64,000 bases of DNA from Staphylococcus simiae (lineage in GTDB: Bacteria; Bacillota; Bacilli; Staphylococcales; Staphylococcaceae). The stretch lies in assembly GCF_017357005.1 (NCBI RefSeq), contig NZ_CP071589.1, positions 1,736,001-1,800,000 of the forward strand, given 5' to 3'. The position numbers were made by a program, and so were the translations under genes. Each line of letters opens with the position of its first letter. Position 1 is the first letter of the stretch. The notes under the pieces were generated by a model that searched no databases, had not been told where the DNA came from, and saw only the letters and a list, made by a program, of their open reading frames with translations. Positions 36,676 through 45,475 of this stretch are shown in pieces.

Positions 36676-38166
36676 CTATTGTTGATTACGTTCAAATTGT
36701 GCTAATGATGTATATAATTGTGATACAGTATTATCAACTTGCTCGACAATCATTTTTACACCATTACGTAATTTATTAACACCGTTTGTCATTTGACCAA
36801 TTGCAATAACATTAGTTAACGTGCCGTATCTTGGACTGATCACTTGATTGGTTTCAGGAATAATCTGAATACCACCCATTGGATGCGCTTGTACAATTTG
36901 TCTATTTTCAAGGTTTAATATCAATTGATCATCTTCGTCTAATTGTGATAAGTGCGTTTTAGAACCTGTCGCATTAATCACAACATTAAATTGTTCTTTA
37001 TCTGGATAGCCTTGATATGAAAATACAAAGCTTTCATCTTGATAAGAAACATGCTCTAACCCTTTTTTGATGATTAAGGACTCGTCCCTAATCAAATCAA
37101 TGATAAGTTTAGCTGTTCTAGGTGGCATTGGATTAGAATTTAATTGAATCATCTTCGTATATTTCTTATTAAATATTTTTTGGTCTTCTAAACTAAAACT
37201 ATTCCAAATCCAATTTAAATTTTCTTTTAAATATTCAATTACACTTTGAAAAGCACCCAACTCCTGTGGTCGTTCTAAATCATAAGTTAAGTCTGCAATA
37301 TGATCTCCAGTGCGTCTTTCTACTAATTTTTTAAAATCCACACCATAATCATCACACTCTTTTAAAAATAAAGTGACAGCGGTATCTAAAGGTACATTAC
37401 CGTAATTATCCTTCTTAATTAAATTAAAGCGATGTTTTGTTAAATGATTGAATGTTATAGGTATCATTTCTCCACGTACACTTGGAAGATGTGCAGAACG
37501 ACTTGTCATTGTAATAGGTAATTTAGGATGATGTGCAGCTACATAACGTACAACATCTAAACTTGCTAATCCAGTTCCAATTACTGCTATATCATCACTA
37601 CTTTGAACATTATCCAAAGTATTATAAGTAGGATACGGTGTAGGTATATAACCTGATTTTCCTTTTAATTCATAAGGGTCATGATATGCAAACGTACCAC
37701 AAGTTAAAAATAAATAATCATATTCATGCCATTCATCTCTATTCGCAGTAGTACAAACATAATATTTTAAAGTTGTTTCATCAATATTCGAATTTGTATA
37801 CACACCTTTAACTTTATGATAAATCGTAGTGATGTTATCATACTGTTCATTAAACATTGATACATATGATTTCATATAATGACCGAAAACAAACCTAGGT
37901 AGATAAGTTGGATCATCAAAATGAAAATCACGTTGCTGTTGGTACCATTTCCAAAATTCTTGGTCATCATCTAAGTTTAAACTCATCTTCTTTGACGGCA
38001 TATTAATTAATAATTCCGAACTATCGTTTTGGAATGGCACACCCTGCCCCATATTAACTTTGTCATCATATAAATCAACGTGTAAGTTTTTAAATTTGGG
38101 ATGTTTAACCAATGCCCTTAATACACTTACACCTGCTGTTCCCATACCAATTATTGCTACACGCAT
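36676..38166 (-). CDS. FAD/NAD(P)-binding protein of unknown substrate
   Basis: The N-terminal Rossmann motif VAIIGMGTAGVSVLRAL and a second one at AVIGTGLASLDVVRY (near 180) show a two-dinucleotide flavoprotein of the NAD_binding_9 type. Length 496, no membrane segments. The family appears in staphylococci as a conserved protein of unknown reaction; siderophore or lysine N-hydroxylase-like chemistry is possible from the fold but unproven. Alone on its strand, 300 nt beyond the FMN riboswitch, so not part of the rib operon. Confidence 0.75.
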   Translation of the reverse strand: MRVAIIGMGTAGVSVLRALVKHPKFKNLHVDLYDDKVNMGQGVPFQNDSSELLINMPSKKMSLNLDDDQEFWKWYQQQRDFHFDDPTYLPRFVFGHYMKSYVSMFNEQYDNITTIYHKVKGVYTNSNIDETTLKYYVCTTANRDEWHEYDYLFLTCGTFAYHDPYELKGKSGYIPTPYPTYNTLDNVQSSDDIAVIGTGLASLDVVRYVAAHHPKLPITMTSRSAHLPSVRGEMIPITFNHLTKHRFNLIKKDNYGNVPLDTAVTLFLKECDDYGVDFKKLVERRTGDHIADLTYDLERPQELGAFQSVIEYLKENLNWIWNSFSLEDQKIFNKKYTKMIQLNSNPMPPRTAKLIIDLIRDESLIIKKGLEHVSYQDESFVFSYQGYPDKEQFNVVINATGSKTHLSQLDEDDQLILNLENRQIVQAHPMGGIQIIPETNQVISPRYGTLTNVIAIGQMTNGVNKLRNGVKMIVEQVDNTVSQLYTSLAQFERNQQ

Positions 38167-38322
38167 TATTGTTCATCCTCTATACTGTTAATTTTTTAAG
38201 ATTACTATTATCTTAAATTATATCAATTTAAATTTTTGATTAATAATTATTTCCCTTTATTTTAAAAATTAAATCTTCAACTTCATCATAACTATTTTTT
38301 AAATGATTTACTTAATAAAATT

Positions 38323-38404
38323 GGTTCTCTCCTAAATTGTACTGATAAATAATTATTTTTTAAATTATTTCTTTTTATTTATCAGTCCTGCAAAACAGAG
38401 AACC
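38323..38404. mobile_element. MITE copy 1 (82 bp) with 8-bp target duplication
   Basis: Starts GGTTCTCTCCTAAATTG and ends AGAGAACC; the ends are inverted repeats (GGTTCTCT, then ACTGATAAATAA on both sides). The 8-bp sequence ATAAAATT flanks it at 38315-38322 and 38405-38412. Related copies are at 41938-42199 and 59823-59905. The terminal sequence and 8-bp duplication suggest mobilisation by an ISL3-family transposase. Confidence 0.8.
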
Positions 38405-38440
38405 ATAAAATTGTCTTATATCAAGTCTTTATAACATAAG

Positions 38441-38475
38441 AAAAACCAAGATTTTCTGATTCGAGAAAATCTTGG
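38441..38475 (-). terminator. Terminator after the glucosaminidase gene
   Basis: CCAAGATTTTCT and AGAAAATCTTGG pair; on the minus strand TTTTTC follows. About 40 nt after the stop codon. Confidence 0.8.
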
Positions 38476-38516
38476 CTATACTAATTGACTTACATTTGTA
38501 TGCTTACCTAAAAAAA

Positions 38517-39374
38517 TTACTTTTTATCTAAATGTTTACTATCATCTTTGTAGACGAAATATTTGAAATATTTACCTTCAGTTTTCATATTTTGGTAGAA
38601 ATCTGCAATAATAGTTGCATTACTTTCTGCCCATTTAATATCTGTAGCATACTGATGTTCTCCAGGATTCTTAGGATTCCATCTCATACTATATAACGTG
38701 TCTTGATCTTTATTTGATAAGAAGTGTTTATGAATAAAATCTGCACCGCCGCTGATTGCCTTTTCAGGTGTGTCCCAACCATGCTTTTTCGCGTACTGTG
38801 CACCAGTGTTAATTGGATCTTTATCTAATGCACCTACACCATAAAAGTTATAATATTTCTTACCATCAATTTCAACACCGTTAGCTAATTCACTCTTCAC
38901 AGCACCTGTTTCTAATAATGCATGTGAAATTAAATAAACTTCATTAACATGTTTATCTTTAGCGGCATCTAAAAAGGCATCTGTATGTTTAAGTAATGTT
39001 GGTCTATCAATTAACATACGTTTAATTCTATTTTTATCAATACCTTGATATTTGGATAAATCTAAAAATTGATACTTTTGCTTTTTATCATCGATAAATT
39101 TACTACTGTCCATTGCAGACTTAATTTCAGTTCCTGAAGCATCTCTCCAGGCTGTATTTTCTTTATTTGATACTTGTTGACTCGTGTAATTATTTATTTG
39201 CTTTTTTGCTGCATCTTTTAATGTAACATTTAACTTTTCTATTTTAACGTCTGATTTAACATGTTTAAAAAATATCTGATCTGATATCATTGAGAAAAAT
39301 AAAAATGCGACAACAGCAAATATGATAACAAGTCCTATTATTGTGAAAATAGAACCCTTCTTGTGTTTATTCAT
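38517..39374 (-). CDS. sagB: Membrane-anchored peptidoglycan glucosaminidase (SagB-like)
   Basis: An N-terminal membrane anchor (about 10-30) is followed by a spacer and a glucosaminidase domain (about 130-285) with the catalytic Glu in LISHALLETGAVKSELA and the NFYGVGA motif. The length of 285 residues equals the staphylococcal SagB type, which trims nascent glycan strands and helps release them from the membrane. Genomic position near sigS and metK also fits S. aureus sagB. Active outside the membrane. Monocistronic with its own terminator. Confidence 0.85.
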   Translation of the reverse strand: MNKHKKGSIFTIIGLVIIFAVVAFLFFSMISDQIFFKHVKSDVKIEKLNVTLKDAAKKQINNYTSQQVSNKENTAWRDASGTEIKSAMDSSKFIDDKKQKYQFLDLSKYQGIDKNRIKRMLIDRPTLLKHTDAFLDAAKDKHVNEVYLISHALLETGAVKSELANGVEIDGKKYYNFYGVGALDKDPINTGAQYAKKHGWDTPEKAISGGADFIHKHFLSNKDQDTLYSMRWNPKNPGEHQYATDIKWAESNATIIADFYQNMKTEGKYFKYFVYKDDSKHLDKK

Positions 39375-39604
39375 ATCTACACCTCTTAGGTCATTGTTGT
39401 TGTACGTTCAGTCATACTACGATAATAAAGTTTAACATTAATATCGTAGTATAACAATTTTATCTATACATTGTTACCAATTCATAAATAAATAGTAATC
39501 AAAATGAAATTTTTTAAACAATTACTCAATAATTCATTTTGAAATTTAATAAATTCATAAGCAAATATAGTTGATTTAGAATCTTCTAGATATTTATAAA
39601 TATA

Positions 39605-39835
39605 TTAATTACCTGTTATATCTCTTTTATAATCCATCATGATAAAACTAGCCGCATTTGATCTATTCTTATAATAGTATTGATTTAAATCAATAGTTCC
39701 TTCAATTTGGCCATCACGATACATCATTTCATTTGTAAAATTATTAATCATTACAAAATCTGAACGATCACGTATAACGTCTAAATCGTCATTTCTTGCA
39801 AAAAAATGTTCTAAATTTAAGTGTGCGTAGTCCAT
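39605..39835 (-). CDS. Small conserved staphylococcal protein
   Basis: AAGGAGG precedes the ATG at 39835 with the best spacing, giving MDYAHLNLEHFF and 76 residues in all; the frame is open to 39850. Soluble, acidic in the middle, ends KRDITGN. I recognise no domain. Its placement divergent from the sigma factor gene is as in other staphylococci (from memory, moderate certainty). Confidence 0.65.
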   Translation of the reverse strand: MDYAHLNLEHFFARNDDLDVIRDRSDFVMINNFTNEMMYRDGQIEGTIDLNQYYYKNRSNAASFIMMDYKRDITGN

Positions 39836-40032
39836 AATATCCTCCTTCATAAAAATTTGTTCTATTTATTATTTATGTCTTTAATAATATGTCATTCCGC
39901 AGTTTTCAAATTACTTATGAGTACTATTTAACACTTAATTCAAAGATTACGCAAATGAATTATCATACTTTTTTCATTACAGTTTGAATATCCGGAAATA
40001 ATTGTTATGTACATAACGAGGAGATTCAAATA

Positions 40033-40503
40033 GTGAATTTTAATGAAATTTATAATAAACACCATAAAATAATACATTATTTGTTAAAAAAATATCATGT
40101 ATCGTATAATTATGATGAATTTTATCAATTATTGTTGATAAAATTATGGCAACTAAGTACCTCTTATCAAGCTTCTCACAACTGCAATATTAATACTTTT
40201 TTATTTACTCGCTTAAAATTCTACCTTTTCGATCTATTTAGACAACAACATCGTATCAATGAGGTTATCTCTTTTGATACCAATTTAATCACTGGTGAGT
40301 CATATACCAGTAATTTAAATGATTTCTCACTATATTATAATGAAATGTTACAAATACTAACTACTAGAGAACAACAGTGGCTTTCTTTGCATTTAGCAGG
40401 TTATAAACAATACGAAATCGCTAATATAATGAATTTATCTATTTCTACTATAAAAACAACTAAAGCCAATATCAAAATCAAATTATCTCATTACAAAAAC
40501 TAA
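40033..40503 (+). CDS. sigS: ECF-like sigma factor SigS
   Basis: A 156-residue sigma factor with region 2 in the first half (YDEFYQLLLIKLWQL, then NTFLFTRLKFYLFDLFRQQ) and a region 4 helix-turn-helix at the end (GYKQYEIANIMNLSISTIKTTK, split here near 120-145). It matches staphylococcal SigS, a stress- and virulence-linked sigma factor. The start is GTG at 40033 with GAGGAG upstream. No anti-sigma gene adjoins it; the next gene is ComK-like, 19 nt downstream, so the two form an operon. Confidence 0.82.
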   Translation: MNFNEIYNKHHKIIHYLLKKYHVSYNYDEFYQLLLIKLWQLSTSYQASHNCNINTFLFTRLKFYLFDLFRQQHRINEVISFDTNLITGESYTSNLNDFSLYYNEMLQILTTREQQWLSLHLAGYKQYEIANIMNLSISTIKTTKANIKIKLSHYKN

Positions 40504-40522
40504 CTGTAAAGGACAGAATTGA

Positions 40523-40960
40523 ATGAATAATTTCTCCACAAACGAACTACTTTATATTAAAACATCTACATCTGAACAATTATCAACTGACTGTGTTTAT
40601 ACACATTATTCATATAGTTTACCTTATTCGATACACAAAGTTTTGAATTATTATTTAAAGTTACATTTTAAAACATTAGAGTTACAAACTGAGTATGCAA
40701 AACGTATGTTAAAAATAAATAAACTCATACCAATTTACATTAATCCTCAAGTTATTTTATTTCCTATAAAACAAAAACGTGCACCAATACAATATTATAT
40801 TAATGCACGACAAATTATTGGAATTAACGTCAAAAGAAATATCACAATTATTAATTTTAACAATGCTATATCACTAGAAGTCGATGAGCCACATACTTTA
40901 ATAATGAAAAAATGTCAGGAAAGTTTGATTCTAAGTCAATTAATAACTCAAACTATTTAG
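40523..40960 (+). CDS. ComK-family protein downstream of sigS
   Basis: The 145-residue protein aligns by eye with ComK: the middle LIPIYINPQVILFPIKQK followed by RAPIQYYINARQIIGI and ITIINFNNAISLEVDEPH is the ComK core pattern. ComK proteins activate competence (DNA uptake) genes. In S. aureus the gene after sigS is reported to affect SigS output; the ComK resemblance and that role may both apply. It starts shortly after the sigS stop and overlaps the convergent membrane gene by 8 nt. Confidence 0.65.
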   Translation: MNNFSTNELLYIKTSTSEQLSTDCVYTHYSYSLPYSIHKVLNYYLKLHFKTLELQTEYAKRMLKINKLIPIYINPQVILFPIKQKRAPIQYYINARQIIGINVKRNITIINFNNAISLEVDEPHTLIMKKCQESLILSQLITQTI

Positions 40961-41408
40961 AATTAAACTTAGCTTGCAATAATTTTTTGGTAAAAAATGC
41001 TGTAACTATCTTAATAAGATAGATACTAACTATCATTAATAAGATAGCACCTATAATTGTTAAAATAACTGTTGCTGTTGATAAATCCACTTTAGGTTGT
41101 ATAAAAAATTGAACACCAGTTAAACTTGTTATTAATCCAAATAAAAATAAACCTAATAAGCAGACATATGTAAAAACGATACCTAATAATAATAAAAATG
41201 TATTATAGCTTTTAGCTGTAGATTTATTAAATACATGATGTCTAAGGTATTCATTTGAATATGCAATTGGCTTATTAAAATGATTTGATTCACTGTCATC
41301 AAGTTGTGTTAAATGATTATCTAATTCACGCTTCTCATTCTTATTTAAAAACCATAATTGTTTTTTAACTTTTTTATCAAATGTACTTTTGTTCATAGTT
41401 AAGGACAA
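40953..41408 (-). CDS. Two-helix membrane protein of unknown function
   Basis: A soluble, charged N-terminal part (KSTFDKKVKKQLWFLNKNEK) resembles the HAAS/DUF1700-like helical domains at the start of small regulatory membrane proteins. Two membrane spans follow (about 70-95 and 112-138). The start is uncertain: TTG at 41408 lies only 3 nt after AAGGAG, and ATG at 41396 lies 15 nt after it. Convergent with and overlapping the ComK-like gene. Confidence 0.65.
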   Translation of the reverse strand: MSLTMNKSTFDKKVKKQLWFLNKNEKRELDNHLTQLDDSESNHFNKPIAYSNEYLRHHVFNKSTAKSYNTFLLLLGIVFTYVCLLGLFLFGLITSLTGVQFFIQPKVDLSTATVILTIIGAILLMIVSIYLIKIVTAFFTKKLLQAKFNSK

Positions 41409-41599
41409 ACGCTCCTTTTTAAATTCATAAAGTCATACTTATTATTGTATTTTATTAATTCTACAGATTTTTATGTATTTAAGCTACATTTTTATTTTGA
41501 ACTCGGATAATGAATGTCCTTTTCTTTTTTAGAGATCATTAGTAGTGTTTATTAGTACCATTAACTGTTTACATTCGTCGCTGTCGCTTCGAATGCATA

Positions 41600-41790
41600 A
41601 GAGCCTGGGACATAAATCCCAAAAATAATAGCACAAAGATGATTTTATTTTTAAATCGTCTTTGTGCTTCTTTATGTTCAATACTCCGTATTGTAGTTAC
41701 GCGTTCCCAGGGTGCTGTCTCAGCCTGTAGTCTTCGACTAGCACTGCTCCCTCGGGAGTCTCCACTACAATACTTCGATTTTATGTAATT
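41600..41790. repeat. Dispersed intergenic repeat
   Basis: Begins GAGCCTGGGACATAAATCCC, continues with the AATAGCACAAAGATGATTT hairpin block, GTTCCCAGGGTGCTGTC and CACTGCTCCCTCGGG, and ends TCCACTACAATACTTCG. Shares most blocks with 15498-15716. Such repeats are common between staphylococcal genes; function unknown. Confidence 0.7.
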
Positions 41791-41837
41791 TTACATGTAA
41801 ATACTTCAAAAAATTGGTTCTATAATAAATCGGACTG

Positions 41838-41878
41838 ATAGAGAATTTTTAATTATTTTCTATTAGTCCGATTTTTAT
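41838..41878. repeat. Palindromic repeat, AATCGGACT type
   Basis: AAATCGGACTGATAGA and TCTATTAGTCCGATTT pair to form a long hairpin with a T-run. A related, less perfect copy is at 49755-49802, downstream of pckA. Confidence 0.6.
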
Positions 41879-41937
41879 ATTTTGAATATGAAAAAAGCGC
41901 AATTATCTCTATAAATAAAAGTGACCAAACAAATAAT

Positions 41938-42199
41938 GGTTCTCTCCCAAATTGGACTGATACATAATTATTTTTTTAGCCTCGCACCCCAGCTTGTACA
42001 TTATAGTAAAAATTGTGTTGACAGAATTTTTCTTTGCTGGGGCCCCAATGCCCAACCTGCATTCATGAAAAAAACTGGATAACCAGTTTTTTTATGTTGG
42101 GTCCCTTCCTAGGGTGCTGTCTCAGGAGTCTCGGCTTCAAAATAATTTATATTTTAAACTATTCACTTTTTATTTATCAGTCCTGAAAAATAAAGAACC
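41938..42199. mobile_element. MITE copy 2, with a nested intergenic repeat
   Basis: The ends GGTTCTCTCCCAAATTGG and ATCAGTCCTGAAAAATAAAGAACC (in part) match the 82-bp MITE, but the middle carries about 180 bp of another repeat: CCCCAGCTTGTACATTAT, TGCTGGGGCCCCAA and the GTGCTGTCTCAGGAGTC block. No perfect 8-bp duplication is left. The right end touches the first base of the transaldolase stop codon. Confidence 0.7.
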
Positions 42200-42912
42200 T
42201 ATAATATTGATAATCCTGAACTTTGAATGTCTTTAGCAAAGCCTTTTACTGTGTCTACTGACAATTCTTCAATATCTCGTCCTAAGTTAGTGTTCACTTT
42301 TTTAACAACATCTGCTGGACAAGTAATAATATCAGCACCTATTTCATCAGCCTGAATAACATTGATTACTTCACGACAACTAGCCCATAATAATTTAACA
42401 CCTTTTTTACTATGAGTAATTTCGACTGATTCTTTCATTAAAGGTAGTGGATCCACTCCAGTATCAGCAATGCGACCTGCAAATACTGAAACATAAGTTG
42501 GAACGCCTTCAGTAACAGCATCTGTAATTTCTTTAACTTGTTCAATTGTATATACAGCAGTTACGTTTAATCTTACATTATTAGCAGACAACTTTTTAAT
42601 TAATGGAATTGTCGATTCACCTTTAGTATTCACAATAGGAATCTTAACAAACACATTATCTCCATACTGTTTTAAAATTTCCGCTTCTTTTTCCATAGTT
42701 TCTAAATCATCCGCAAATACTTCAAATGAAATTGAAGCATCTGGTATTTCTTTCACTGCTTCTTCTGCAAAAGCTTTATAGTTAGTAACGCCAGCTTTTG
42801 CCATTAAACTAGGATTGGTTGTAAAACCATCTACTTCTTTATTTTTATAAGCAGCTTTCATTTGTTCAATATCGTCTCCATCTGCAAAAACTTCAACATT
42901 TAATTTTACCAT
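42199..42912 (-). CDS. tal: Transaldolase (small type)
   Basis: A 237-residue class I aldolase-fold enzyme that moves a three-carbon ketol unit in the pentose phosphate pathway. The Schiff-base lysine is in VFVKIPIVNTKGE and the motifs VDGFTTNPSLMAKAG and TAVYTIEQ agree with the TalB/TalC-like family. AGGTAATTC-type weak ribosome site near the ATG (GGAGGTAATTCATA). Its stop codon abuts the MITE at 41938-42199, so the last base pairs and the terminator region are repeat-derived. Confidence 0.9.
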   Translation of the reverse strand: MVKLNVEVFADGDDIEQMKAAYKNKEVDGFTTNPSLMAKAGVTNYKAFAEEAVKEIPDASISFEVFADDLETMEKEAEILKQYGDNVFVKIPIVNTKGESTIPLIKKLSANNVRLNVTAVYTIEQVKEITDAVTEGVPTYVSVFAGRIADTGVDPLPLMKESVEITHSKKGVKLLWASCREVINVIQADEIGADIITCPADVVKKVNTNLGRDIEELSVDTVKGFAKDIQSSGLSIL

Positions 42913-43155
42913 TATGAATTACCTCCATTTACTTGTGAAACTATTGTCTCAAGATACGTCTTTCTCATCAAATATCTCGATATAAAAATTTGTATTATAA
43001 ATTATTTATAACATGTTATGGTAATTATATGCTAATTATTTGTCTTTATATGAGTTTGAAATTAAATTATATACATCAGTAGTTAATTAATTAACTACTG
43101 TTTTAATATGGTTTATGATACGATATGTAAATGATATTGATGCAGGAGGTTTAAC

Positions 43156-43458
43156 ATGTCTCGTTCTAAAAAGTTTTTTTACTTATCATGTTTAATGATT
43201 ATAATTAGCTTCTTTTTTAATACTAACAATGATTTATTAAGTACTATATTTGCTTCAATAGTTAAACTTATTTTTGTCTGTAGTATTGTAAATACAGCGA
43301 TATTGATTTTGGCAATCTTATTTGCTGATCGTTCAATTAAAGCATTAAAACCTGACTCTGATTGGATTAGAGTTGCTAGTAAATCTTTACCTTGGATTAT
43401 TTTCGTCGTCATTGTAATTCATGCCCTATCTATGATCCATACTTTTGGTATCATTTAA
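43156..43458 (+). CDS. Small three-helix membrane protein
   Basis: A 100-residue protein with about three membrane helices (8-22, 28-55, 75-98) and a short soluble loop (ADRSIKALKPDSDW). AGGAGG lies 7 nt before the ATG. No family recognised. It stands alone between the divergent tal gene and crcB and has its own terminator at 43494-43551. Confidence 0.65.
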   Translation: MSRSKKFFYLSCLMIIISFFFNTNNDLLSTIFASIVKLIFVCSIVNTAILILAILFADRSIKALKPDSDWIRVASKSLPWIIFVVIVIHALSMIHTFGII

Positions 43459-43493
43459 TTTCAAATAAATTAGTTAAAATTCATTTATTAAAC

Positions 43494-43551
43494 AACTTCT
43501 ATTGTCATTTTATAAAGAAATTCTTTATAGATGTGTAATAGAAGTTTTTAT
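43494..43551 (+). terminator. Terminator after the 100-residue membrane protein gene
   Basis: AACTTCTATT and AATAGAAGTT pair, with another inner stem (AAAGAA/TTCTTT), followed by TTTTATT. Confidence 0.7.
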
Positions 43552-43637
43552 TGACTATAAGTTACAAACAGAAATTTCAAAGACAAACTAAATATTTGTT
43601 AAAACTATAAACATAACTTAAATTTTGAGGTGACAAA

Positions 43638-44006
43638 ATGACATATTTGTATATCTTTATAGGTGGCGCTATAGGTGCATTACTTCGCTTTAGTTTATCT
43701 ATTTTGAACCATGGCTCTACATTCCCAATAGGTACACTAGTAGCTAATTTAATCGGTGCTTTGTTGATGGGTCTAATTACGGCGATTTCAATAAAATTAT
43801 TTAATAATCATCCAACACTTAAAAAAGCAATTACTACCGGTCTATTGGGTGCATTAACCACTTTTTCAACCTTTCAAGTTGAACTAGTTCAAATGATGGC
43901 GCAGCAACAATTTTTACTCTGTCTATGTTATGCATTAACAAGTTATATTTTCGGTATTTTACTTTGTTATTGTGGCATGAAGATTGGAGGCAAAATTAAA
44001 TGTTAA
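43638..44006 (+). CDS. crcB1: Fluoride channel CrcB/Fluc, subunit 1
   Basis: Fluc channels export fluoride as dual-topology or hetero-dimers. This 122-residue protein has four membrane helices, [10 protein letters not shown] at the start and [14 protein letters not shown] with the conserved Phe/Thr-Ser of the pore near residue 75-82. It overlaps the second subunit gene by 7 nt, so the pair should form a heterodimer, as is usual in Gram-positive bacteria. I saw no fluoride riboswitch upstream. Confidence 0.9.
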   Translation: MTYLYIFIGGAIGALLRFSLSILNHGSTFPIGTLVANLIGALLMGLITAISIKLFNNHPTLKKAITTGLLGALTTFSTFQVELVQMMAQQQFLLCLCYALTSYIFGILLCYCGMKIGGKIKC

Positions 44007-44353
44007 ATATTATATATATATTAATTGGTGGTGGACTAGGTGCGGTCGCAAGGGCTGCCATAACTGATTATTGGAATACCCATCATCAATCTTCATTACC
44101 AATAGCAACTTTGATAGTTAACCTTATCGGTAGTATCATTATTGGTATATTATTAGGATTATCAATTCATAATCCTCTTATGTCAAATTTAATTATTACA
44201 GGCTTTTTAGGTGGATTAACAACATTTTCTACTCTATCAAAAGAGCTAGTTGAAATGTTAACAACTAAATTTAATATATCGCACTTCGTTACTTATTCCT
44301 TACTACAATTCGTAGTAGGCTTTATCGCTTGCTATATTGGTTACCATATTTAA
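44000..44353 (+). CDS. crcB2: Fluoride channel CrcB/Fluc, subunit 2
   Basis: Partner of the preceding subunit: 117 residues, four helices, [10 protein letters not shown] and [13 protein letters not shown]. Start overlaps the first crcB stop; GGAGG lies within the end of that gene (ATTGGAGGCAAAATTAAATG). Confidence 0.9.
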   Translation: MLNIIYILIGGGLGAVARAAITDYWNTHHQSSLPIATLIVNLIGSIIIGILLGLSIHNPLMSNLIITGFLGGLTTFSTLSKELVEMLTTKFNISHFVTYSLLQFVVGFIACYIGYHI

Positions 44354-44453
44354 ACATACTTCAATTACATCGTTTTATGTTGATTAATAAATACAATTTA
44401 GTAGCGTTATAATAGTCGTTTACTACATTGTTAATCAATTCAATCATCATAAT

Positions 44454-44509
44454 AAAGACTTCATTCAACATGGATACACAGTTGTATCAGCTGAATGAAG
44501 TCTTTTTTT
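44454..44509. terminator. Bidirectional terminator between crcB2 and the aldo/keto reductase gene
   Basis: AAAGACTTCATTCA and TGAATGAAGTCTTT pair with an inner stem (GATACA/TGTATC) and T-runs both ways, between convergent genes. Confidence 0.85.
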
Positions 44510-44522
44510 CATTTATATTTAT

Positions 44523-45356
44523 TCACCCTTCAAATATTTTTGGGTCAGGACCTATTCTTTGATCTTTGTTTAAATTATCAATTTGTGTCATTTCATCATT
44601 AGTTAATTCGAAATCAAAAACATTAATATTTTCAATAATACGATTAGGTGTCACTGATTTAGGGATAGTTACTATACCATGCTGTACATTCCATCTAATA
44701 ATGATTTGAGCTGCTGATTGTCGATGTCTTTGAGCAATTTGTTGAATCGTATCGTCACATAATATTTGAGCATTCATCAATGGTGACCAAGATTCCATTA
44801 CTATATGTTGCGCTTCTAAATAATGTCTTAATTTATGTTGATTTAAATAAGGATGACATTCCACTTGATTAATCACTGGCTTAAATGAAACTTGCGCAAG
44901 TAAAGCTTCTAAATGTTCTGTCTCAAAATTACTGACACCTATATTTTTCAACTGACTATTTTTATATAAATCTTCCATACCTTTCCAAGTATTTATCATT
45001 ACTGCTTCGTTCGTTCCTGGCCAATGCATTAAATATAAATCTAAATAATCTAAACCTAAGCGATCTAAACTTGCTTGGTATGCTGGCTGTACATTCTCTC
45101 TACCAAAATCTTCAAAATACAATTTTGAAGTAATAAATAAATCTTCTCTTTTTAAGCCTGTTGATTCTAAAGCTAGACGTATCCCTTCTCCGACTTTTTC
45201 TTCGTTACCATATACTTTTGCTGTATCAATACTACGATATCCCTCTTCAATGGCAAATTTAACTGCTTCTTTACAATCATCATTATTTTCAACTCGAAAC
45301 GTACCTAAACCAACTTGAGGAATGCTATTACCATTGTAAAATTTTTTATATTGCAT
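44523..45356 (-). CDS. Aldo/keto reductase
   Basis: NADPH-dependent (beta/alpha)8 reductase of the 2,5-diketogluconate reductase type. The catalytic tetrad can be read: Asp and Tyr in SIDTAKVYGNEE, Lys in FITSKL, His in LMHWPG. The C-terminal IPKSVTPNRIIENINV segment binds the cofactor phosphate. Length 277. Physiological substrate unknown; detoxification of aldehydes is usual for the family. Confidence 0.9.
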   Translation of the reverse strand: MQYKKFYNGNSIPQVGLGTFRVENNDDCKEAVKFAIEEGYRSIDTAKVYGNEEKVGEGIRLALESTGLKREDLFITSKLYFEDFGRENVQPAYQASLDRLGLDYLDLYLMHWPGTNEAVMINTWKGMEDLYKNSQLKNIGVSNFETEHLEALLAQVSFKPVINQVECHPYLNQHKLRHYLEAQHIVMESWSPLMNAQILCDDTIQQIAQRHRQSAAQIIIRWNVQHGIVTIPKSVTPNRIIENINVFDFELTNDEMTQIDNLNKDQRIGPDPKIFEG

Positions 45357-45424
45357 TATTGTCGCCTCACTTTTATCTATTTATGCCTATCATAACAAAG
45401 CTAGCACTGAAGTGTTAGCTCAAA

Positions 45425-45470
45425 ATAAAAAAACTGAGATAATGACATTATTTAGTCACTATCTCAGTGT
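45425..45470 (-). terminator. Terminator after the coiled-coil membrane protein gene
   Basis: ACTGAGATA and TATCTCAGT form the stem and TTTTTTT follows on the minus strand, 6 nt after the stop of the gene at 45476. Confidence 0.8.
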
Positions 45471-45475
45471 TGTTA

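Noticed and set aside
43560..43637. Possible fluoride riboswitch before crcB1
   Set aside because: The conserved GGNGATGG start and pseudoknot elements of the crcB motif are not there.
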